Part shown: positions 58,363-64,000 of the stretch, one piece after another
Position numbering within the stretch: position 1 is the stretch's first letter
Layout: each line of letters begins with the position of its first letter
DNA from: Psychrobacter aestuarii
GTDB lineage: Bacteria; Pseudomonadota; Gammaproteobacteria; Pseudomonadales; Moraxellaceae
Length of the DNA: 64,000 bases
Assembly: GCF_904846035.1 (NCBI RefSeq)
Contig: NZ_CAJGYT010000001.1
Span: forward strand, 2,418,001 to 2,482,000
Direction of reading: 5' to 3'
Notes under the pieces: generated by a model
Databases searched by the model: none
What the model was told of the DNA's origin: nothing
Seen by the model: the letters and a program-made list of their open reading frames with translations, nothing else
Program-made: the position numbers and the translations under genes

Positions 58363-59514
58363 TTAATATAACGGCTGAATGCTGATTTTTTGAATGTGCT
58401 GATTGGCAATAGGTACGGTAAAGAGTACAGGCAAAGTGCTGTTCGCGCCCATCTGACTGTGCGGGCTTAACACATAATCCTCAGGCTGTGCCACAAAGTC
58501 GCCAAGCAAGGTGTCACGCTCGCCGTACAGATTGACTTTTAACGTGGGCAGCAGCTGCGCATTGTCACTTTGGTTGACGATATCTGCGCCAATGTCACTA
58601 AAATAATCATCATCTTTGACGGTGCTTGGACGATAAAATATCTGATTCATGGTCAGTGCATTTAAGTCTGCAGAGGGCAGGCTACAAGCTGCGATGGCGC
58701 AGATAGATTGTAAGCGGTTGGCATGATTGGGGTTTTTGATGATGCTATCGACATTAAAAATCATATACTGCGCCAACAGCAATAAGGCGAGCACCACACA
58801 GCCTGCGCCCCACAACATACTGGCAATCGGTAGTGCAGGGCTTGTTGGTACTTGAGCGCGAGGGGACTGAGGTCGAATGCTGGGCGGCGAGTTGTCCGCT
58901 TGCATGCCCATTTGTGTCAAGAGCGCGGTCAAATCGGTCTGATTGTCGCTGTTTTCATTATTGTTATGGTGAGTGTCTTCTTGGTCTTTTTCTTTAAGCA
59001 GTCCTTCAAGCCACGCGTTTTCGTCCACCGCAGGACGACCGCTTGCGGCAGCGTTGGCATGGATGTCATTGGCAGCGCTAGAGCTTAGCGCGGGGCTAGG
59101 TTTGGTAGATTCTGCCGTGGGTTTGTGCGTAGAAATGGCAGGTTTTGCAATCGTGGTATCAAAGTCTTCATCGAGCAGACTGTCCAAATCCATCATTTGC
59201 GCGAGCGCATCGGCATCATCGTCATCGATGTCCATATCGTCATGGATCAGCCCGTCATCGAGTATCTCTTCGTCGTTGTCGCTCGCCGCTGGCATGGGCT
59301 TATTTGGTACGGGCTTTGGCGTCTCTGCCTTTGCCTTAGAGACGCTTGTTGGTGCGCTGTCATTGGAGGTCGCACCGACGATATGCTCGTTGATTAAAAA
59401 AGTGTTGTGACAGTGGCTACAGCGTCCTTTAGCCGTTTTGTCCTCAAACTGCGTACTTGGGATATCAAACGTGGTTTGGCAATGCGGGCATTGGGTTGTT
59501 ACAAGCGTGACCAT
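58363..59514 (-). CDS. Zinc-ribbon DUF3426 membrane protein
   Basis: The 383-residue protein starts at ATG 59514. Its N-terminus is an MJ0042-type zinc ribbon with Cys9, Cys12, Cys32 and Cys35. A long acidic, Ser/Thr/Asp-rich linker (about 50-240) leads to one membrane helix (GAGCVVLALLLLAQYMIF) and a C-terminal DUF3426 domain. This architecture and its place next to prmA and fis are conserved in gammaproteobacteria. Function is not known; a cytoplasmic ribbon with a periplasmic domain suggests an envelope sensor or scaffold. Confidence 0.85.
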   Translation of the reverse strand: MVTLVTTQCPHCQTTFDIPSTQFEDKTAKGRCSHCHNTFLINEHIVGATSNDSAPTSVSKAKAETPKPVPNKPMPAASDNDEEILDDGLIHDDMDIDDDDADALAQMMDLDSLLDEDFDTTIAKPAISTHKPTAESTKPSPALSSSAANDIHANAAASGRPAVDENAWLEGLLKEKDQEDTHHNNNENSDNQTDLTALLTQMGMQADNSPPSIRPQSPRAQVPTSPALPIASMLWGAGCVVLALLLLAQYMIFNVDSIIKNPNHANRLQSICAIAACSLPSADLNALTMNQIFYRPSTVKDDDYFSDIGADIVNQSDNAQLLPTLKVNLYGERDTLLGDFVAQPEDYVLSPHSQMGANSTLPVLFTVPIANQHIQKISIQPLY

Positions 59515-59630
59515 AAGTTCTAATCCAAAAAGATACAGCACGAATGCTGCGCTCTATCGCTTTGCAAGCAGCAGCCAGTGATGGGCGACTATCCTACCAG
59601 CGCGTGAATATACGGTGACGGGTCAATACG

Positions 59631-59669
59631 GTCTTTGAGCCAGCATACAACCAGCCCCAGCTCAAAGAC
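59631..59669. repeat. Inverted repeat between prmA and the DUF3426 gene
   Basis: GTCTTTGAGC (59631-59640) and GCTCAAAGAC (59660-59669) are perfect arms with a 19-base loop. No U-run follows on either strand, so it is not a standard intrinsic terminator. Confidence 0.7.
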
Positions 59670-59778
59670 AGCATTTGACGCGCGTCTACCTTGTGGATAC
59701 GACAAACCGACTTGATGCTTACGATAAGTAAAAATCACAAACTAATGTTGCTATCCTAACAGATGTAATCAAATGTTG

Positions 59779-60699
59779 CTAGCCTGTAAAAGTACCAGAT
59801 AAACGCTGCCAATGGTGGTCTTCTTGAGTGGTAAAGGCATGTACGTCATCCAACGTAAAGTAAGGCTGATAAGCGTCGATGACCGACTCGGTCTGTGACT
59901 CAATCAAACCCGCCAACACAATGCGCCCCTTGGGCTTTAACATGCTTGACAGATAAGGCGCAAGCTCAATTAAAGGCTTTGCCAAGATATTAGCAACCAC
60001 CACATCGACAGGCACAATGTCGCTGTCTTGGCAATAAGCCTGAAAGTCCTCAGGCAAAAAGGCTTGCAGACGGTCGCCAACATGATTGCGCTCGGCGTTT
60101 TGCACCGTCGCCAACACTGCTTGTGGGTCGATATCCACTGCATACACTTGACGCGCACCCAAAAGCAGCGCTGCCACGCCCAGAATGCCAGAGCCGCAGC
60201 CGTAGTCAATGACGACTTTGTCTTTTAGGTCTTGTTCTGTCAGCCAATCCAAGCACAGACGCGTCGTCGCGTGATAGCCTGTACCAAATGCCAAGCCTGG
60301 ATCCATGATGATGTTGGTCGCGTCAGCTTTTGGTGGCGTGAGCCAGTTGGGGACAATCCATAAATCATTGGCACACTCAATCGGGTGGTAATGACTCATC
60401 CATTCGCGCTCCCAGTCTTTGTCATCGACAGCGGTGAGCCACAGACGGCTGGCGTGCACTTCTGCAGCGATATTTTGGCTGAGCTGCTCAACCGCTTGAC
60501 GACTCTCGGCATCGGTATCGAACAGACCTGTTAAAATCACCTCATCCCACAGTGGCGACTGCCCAGGCAGCGGCTCAAACAATGGCTGATCGCCTGCATC
60601 ATCGAGCGAGATAGAAAGTGCGCCTGCCTCAAGCAATAACGCCTCTGCCAAATCGACGTGTGCTTTTTCACATTGTAAATGAAGCTGTTGCCATGCCAT
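59779..60699 (-). CDS. prmA: PrmA, ribosomal protein L11 methyltransferase
   Basis: PrmA trimethylates ribosomal protein L11. The 306-residue protein starts at ATG 60699 with AAGGTG upstream. The N-terminal substrate domain reads MAWQQLHLQCEKAHVDLAEA; the SAM-binding motif is VVIDYGCGSGILGVAALLLG and DVVVANILAKPLIEL is the N-x-x-x-P-like catalytic region. It reads toward the DUF3426 gene and fis. Confidence 0.95.
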   Translation of the reverse strand: MAWQQLHLQCEKAHVDLAEALLLEAGALSISLDDAGDQPLFEPLPGQSPLWDEVILTGLFDTDAESRQAVEQLSQNIAAEVHASRLWLTAVDDKDWEREWMSHYHPIECANDLWIVPNWLTPPKADATNIIMDPGLAFGTGYHATTRLCLDWLTEQDLKDKVVIDYGCGSGILGVAALLLGARQVYAVDIDPQAVLATVQNAERNHVGDRLQAFLPEDFQAYCQDSDIVPVDVVVANILAKPLIELAPYLSSMLKPKGRIVLAGLIESQTESVIDAYQPYFTLDDVHAFTTQEDHHWQRLSGTFTG

Positions 60700-60800
60700 A
60701 ACGGTCACCTTGTGTCCTAAAAATAAAACGATAAAAAATAAAGGGTGAACAAATAAAAATAAGTGATGATAGCCACAGGCGTGACTATATCACTATTAGG

Positions 60801-60830
60801 ACGCCACACATTTGAATAGTGTGGCGTTTT
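60801..60830 (+). promoter_or_regulatory. Hairpin with plus-strand T-run downstream of the TPR lipoprotein
   Basis: ACGCCACAC / GTGTGGCGT (9-bp perfect stem, nine-base loop) lies just past the stop of the minus-strand gene ending at 60835. The T-run is on the plus strand only, so it faces the wrong way for that gene. It may still protect the mRNA end. Confidence 0.6.
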
Positions 60831-60834
60831 TATA

Positions 60835-61650
60835 TCAGCGTAATGCTTGCTGCGCCTCTTGTATCACCCGCGCATTGTTTTGTTGTTGCCCTGCGCGCAG
60901 TATCAGCTGCCACAGCGCACGTCGCCGTACTGCATCTTCAGAGACGCTCAGACCACGCCTTGCCATAGCTTCGGCTTTGTGTGGTTGGTTCTTTTTTAGG
61001 GCGACTTGCGATAAATAAAAATATACCGCAGAAGACTGGGGCACCAAGCGCTGTGCGCGTGTAAAGTTGCCTTCTGCTGCGGTCAGCTCGCCACGGCTCA
61101 GCTGTTCGACACCCACCTGCATTAAGTTGCGAAAGGCTGGCAAGTTGTCATTGCTGCTCGAACTGCGCGCAGCGGGTCGTGCTGAATGTTGCCTTGCTTG
61201 CTCCAGCAGCTCTTGATGCGAAGGTGGTCGGGGCGGCGGTACAATGATGGGTTCTTGAGGTATCGGAATGATAATGACCTCAGGCTCAATGATGACCGTG
61301 GGCGCTGGTCGGTTGGGCGGCTCTACCGCCTCAATATTAGGGTCAGCGTAGCGCGTGTCGTAAGGGGCGTCATCACCTTGAGCAGTGCTTGGGTTAGCGC
61401 GTGTCGCTTGATGACGAGACATGTCCGCTGTTGGGACGTCGGGCTTGGACTCAAAGCGCGACTCATCGGTTGGACTGTGATTGACCGTTATACTGTGCGC
61501 AGGGATGGTGGCGGGCTTTGGTGCCGCACTCGTCATCGCACTTTGCGGGCTTTGGCACGCGCTAAGCCATAGGCTACCGAGCACCGCGCCGAGCATCCAA
61601 TGATAGCGCGGCACGGCGGTGGATATGGACAAGGGGTGAGCGGGCGTCAT
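60835..61650 (-). CDS. TPR-containing lipoprotein
   Basis: The 271-residue protein has a lipoprotein signal with lipobox LSAC (Cys32) after a hydrophobic stretch (LGAVLGSLWLSAC). A Pro-rich linker (VIIEPEVIIIPIPQEPIIVP) precedes TPR-like helices (ELTAAEGNFTRAQRLVPQSS and AVYFYLSQVALKKNQPHKAE) and Q/N/A-rich C-terminal helices. It ends near mrcB and reads the same way, so a role as envelope partner of PBP1b, as LpoB is for E. coli PBP1b, is worth testing; there is no sequence proof. Confidence 0.8.
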   Translation of the reverse strand: MTPAHPLSISTAVPRYHWMLGAVLGSLWLSACQSPQSAMTSAAPKPATIPAHSITVNHSPTDESRFESKPDVPTADMSRHQATRANPSTAQGDDAPYDTRYADPNIEAVEPPNRPAPTVIIEPEVIIIPIPQEPIIVPPPRPPSHQELLEQARQHSARPAARSSSSNDNLPAFRNLMQVGVEQLSRGELTAAEGNFTRAQRLVPQSSAVYFYLSQVALKKNQPHKAEAMARRGLSVSEDAVRRRALWQLILRAGQQQNNARVIQEAQQALR

Positions 61651-61704
61651 GGCAACTCTCTTAACAAATGGCGGGTATCCTCAGCACAAATCATAGCGCT
61701 ACCT

Positions 61705-64000
61705 TTAGAACCATTCAAGCGCGCGTTCATACCATGTGTCCGCACGGCGCTCAGAGCCATTGTCCTCTTCAATCACTTCACTGTTTGGAATGTCTAGACC
61801 TTCTTGACGACGCTGGCGGTTGATACGGCTTTGCTCTTGCTGCCATGCCATCTGCTCACGGGCGCGCTCTTCTTGATAGATATTCAAAGCGCAGCTGCTG
61901 GCCTCTCTTGGCAAGTAATTGGACAATACAGGCAAGTAGCGTGCATTTGCGCAGCGCTCATTAGACAGCTTGCCTGAGTTGTTCTCAAGCCATAGCCACT
62001 CAATGCCTTCAGGCTCAGGTATCGATACTGGCGTGAGTTTGAGGCGGCTCATGTAGTCTTCCCACACAGGCAATGCGCCTGAACCGCCGCTTAGACCGAC
62101 AGATTTGTTGTCATCACGTCCGACCCACACCACGCTGACGTAGTTGCCGCTATAGCCTGCAAACCACGCATCACGGTAGTCATTGGTCGTGCCTGTCTTA
62201 CCTGCCAAGTTTAAGTTGCTGCCAAGCGACTGGATACGCTTTGCAGTACCTTCTTTGACCACCCCTTGTAGGGCATAATTGATCAAAAAGTTGGTATCAG
62301 GCGGGATGCTGCGTTTGGTATTCAGCCCCGTGCGCTGCAAAATACGCCCTTTGTCATCAATGACCGTGCGGATACTGTGAATCGGTGTGCGAAAGCCACC
62401 AGTGGCAAACACTTGATACACCCCAAGCATGTCCATAGGGCTAAGGTTGACAGAGCCGAGCAGCACGGATGGGTAGCTTGGGATTTCTTCTTTTACCCCA
62501 AGGCGGCGCAGCTGCTTGGCAAAGGTGCCGACACCAAACTCCATACCTAAGCGCACCGCACTTTGGTTGTAAGACTTGGCAAGGGCGGTGGTTAGGGGCA
62601 CAAACCCATGGTCGCGGCTGTCGTAGTTCTTAGGTGTCCATGTTTTGCCATCAGGCAGCTCAACAGTGATGGGGGAGTCGTCCACCGAGCTTGCCAAATT
62701 GTAGCGTCCGCTTTCAAGTGCGGTCATATAGATGACGGGTTTTAGCAGCGAGCCGACTTGACGTTTGGCATCGACAGCGCGGTTAAAGCCTGTAAATTCA
62801 CTACCACTGCCGACCACCGCGACCAGCTCGCCCGTTTCTGGATTGGCACTGACCAAAGCGGCTTGCAGCTCTTTGGTCTTGCTGCCACGACGACGCAGCT
62901 CACCGAGTTTTTTCTCAACCGCTTTATCAGCAGCGAGCTGAGTGACGGGGTTTAAGGTACTGATGATGGTTAAGCCTTCATTTTTAAGGTCATCATCATA
63001 ATAGACGTTGTTTAGCTCGCGCTTAACCATGTCCAAAAAGTCAGGGAACAGGTTTTTGCCTTCAGCGGCTTTGTCCACGATACCCAGCGGCTTTTTAATT
63101 GCCGTATCATACTCTTCTTGCGTAATCTTACCCATGGTCAGCATGTTGTTTAGCACGGTATCACGGCGATTTTTTGCCGCTTCAGGATGGCGACGCGGGT
63201 TATACACGCTCGGACCTTTTGCCATACCGACCAATAAGGCTTGCTGATCGATGCGCAGCTCGTTTAACGGCTGGTTAAAATAAAACTGCGACGCCAAACC
63301 AAAGCCATTGATGGAGCGCTTGCCATTTTGACCCAAGTAAATCTCGTTCAGATACGCTTGGAGTATCTCATCTTTGCTATAATGCAGCTCAAGCAATACC
63401 GCCATTAAGGCTTCGTTGGCTTTGCGTTTGAGCGTGCGATCTGAGTTTAAATAAAAGTTTTTAATCAGCTGCTGGGTGATGGTCGAGCCGCCCTGTCTTG
63501 AGCCGCCAGTGAAGTTATTGACAATCGCGCGCCCAATACCGCGTACCGAAACGCCTTTATGCTCATAAAAGCCGCGGTCTTCGGTAGAAATCAAGGCATC
63601 AATCAATGGCTGGGGCACGTCACTTAACGACACCACCATGCGGTCTTCATTGTTATCAGGATAGATGCCGCCGATATTGACAGGCTCTAGGCGAATAATG
63701 CCTGTTTTACTCTGCTGCGTGCTTTGGATGGACTTGATTTCGCCGCCTGAGATACTCATCTTAATGACTTGTTCAGGGTCGATATCATTGGCGCTGTAAG
63801 TAAAGCCGCGGGTATGAATGTAATAGGTGCTGCCTGATTTGTGAAAGCTGCCCGTACGGTCATAGCTTTTATTGCTGCGGTAGTTGAGCAGCTCCAGCCA
63901 TTTTTTGATGGTGTCATTATCCACACTCGCGCCTTGATACAGCTCAAGCGGTTGCGAGTAGACTTTGGCAGGAATATCCCAGCGCTTGCCTTCAAATTTG
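61705..64000 (-). CDS. mrcB: PBP1b-type bifunctional peptidoglycan synthase, 5' end outside window
   Basis: The frame stays open to the window edge, giving 764 visible residues; the first ones, KFEGKRWDIPAKVYS, match the UB2H-side start region of PBP1b, so the cytoplasmic tail and membrane helix lie outside. The glycosyltransferase motif STEDRGFYEHKGV and QGGSTITQQLIKNFYL are intact. The transpeptidase has GSLLKPVIY (Ser-x-x-Lys), KSYNQSAV (SxN) and AGKTGTTNDYRDAWFAGY. The enzyme polymerises and cross-links peptidoglycan in the periplasm. A TPR lipoprotein gene follows 54 bp downstream. Confidence 0.95.
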   Translation of the reverse strand, partial: KFEGKRWDIPAKVYSQPLELYQGASVDNDTIKKWLELLNYRSNKSYDRTGSFHKSGSTYYIHTRGFTYSANDIDPEQVIKMSISGGEIKSIQSTQQSKTGIIRLEPVNIGGIYPDNNEDRMVVSLSDVPQPLIDALISTEDRGFYEHKGVSVRGIGRAIVNNFTGGSRQGGSTITQQLIKNFYLNSDRTLKRKANEALMAVLLELHYSKDEILQAYLNEIYLGQNGKRSINGFGLASQFYFNQPLNELRIDQQALLVGMAKGPSVYNPRRHPEAAKNRRDTVLNNMLTMGKITQEEYDTAIKKPLGIVDKAAEGKNLFPDFLDMVKRELNNVYYDDDLKNEGLTIISTLNPVTQLAADKAVEKKLGELRRRGSKTKELQAALVSANPETGELVAVVGSGSEFTGFNRAVDAKRQVGSLLKPVIYMTALESGRYNLASSVDDSPITVELPDGKTWTPKNYDSRDHGFVPLTTALAKSYNQSAVRLGMEFGVGTFAKQLRRLGVKEEIPSYPSVLLGSVNLSPMDMLGVYQVFATGGFRTPIHSIRTVIDDKGRILQRTGLNTKRSIPPDTNFLINYALQGVVKEGTAKRIQSLGSNLNLAGKTGTTNDYRDAWFAGYSGNYVSVVWVGRDDNKSVGLSGGSGALPVWEDYMSRLKLTPVSIPEPEGIEWLWLENNSGKLSNERCANARYLPVLSNYLPREASSCALNIYQEERAREQMAWQQEQSRINRQRRQEGLDIPNSEVIEEDNGSERRADTWYERALEWF

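Overview
The window looks like ordinary core chromosome of a gammaproteobacterium of the family Moraxellaceae, most likely Psychrobacter or a close relative. This is inferred from gene content, gene order and protein character (long-form GAPDH, Coq7-type ubiquinone hydroxylase, IscR-type isc operon, prmA / zinc-ribbon DUF3426 protein / fis / purH order); no database search was possible. Base composition looks even. I see no rRNA, tRNA, CRISPR array, insertion sequence, prophage or integron.

Layout. 1-5.9 kb (minus strand): a large lipoprotein with an alpha/beta-hydrolase fold (cut by the window start), an exported TPR protein, coq7 and an LplT-type transporter. 6.3-14.5 kb (plus): the tamA-tamB pair for outer-membrane assembly and envelope lipid traffic. 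14.6-14.75 kb (minus): a 54-codon hemP with a Fur box over its promoter. 15-26.2 kb (plus): a Nudix/ThiE-like fusion, a lipocalin with a long N-terminal extension, gap, obgE, proB, hemE, argC, a membrane-anchored coiled-coil protein and clpS. 26.7-35.6 kb (plus): clpA, ung, tadA, cmk, rpsA, ihfB, lapA and pyrF. 35.7-45.8 kb: a metallophosphoesterase, a histidine phosphatase, rpsT (minus), an NAD(P)-binding protein, rraA, mfd, a HIT protein and a membrane class III nucleotide cyclase. 45.9-51.9 kb (minus): the iron-sulfur assembly operon iscR-iscS-iscU-iscA-hscB-hscA-fdx, read from a promoter that overlaps an IscR-type site. 52.1-55.8 kb: a membrane-tethered UbiJ/SCP2-like protein (minus), then HU and ppiD (plus). 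56-64 kb (minus): purH, fis, a zinc-ribbon DUF3426 protein, prmA, a TPR lipoprotein and mrcB/PBP1b (cut by the window end).

How the genes work together. Three themes recur: envelope biogenesis (TamAB, PpiD, PBP1b, LplT, LapA, lipoproteins), protein and RNA homeostasis (ClpSA, RraA, rpsA, rpsT, PrmA, TadA, ObgE), and iron/heme/redox metabolism (HemP, HemE, isc operon, Coq7, UbiJ-like). Nucleoid proteins IHF-beta, HU and Fis are all present.

The search for an undescribed system turned up no new multi-gene system. The best leads are regulatory or architectural: an intrinsic terminator squeezed between a purH promoter and the purH start; a hairpin plus U-run splitting isc between iscU and iscA; a UbiJ-like domain carrying a coiled coil and C-terminal membrane helix; a lipocalin with about 140 extra N-terminal residues; inverted repeats in the rpsA leader; an acidic insert in ClpA; and the absence of lapB and dusB from otherwise conserved clusters.
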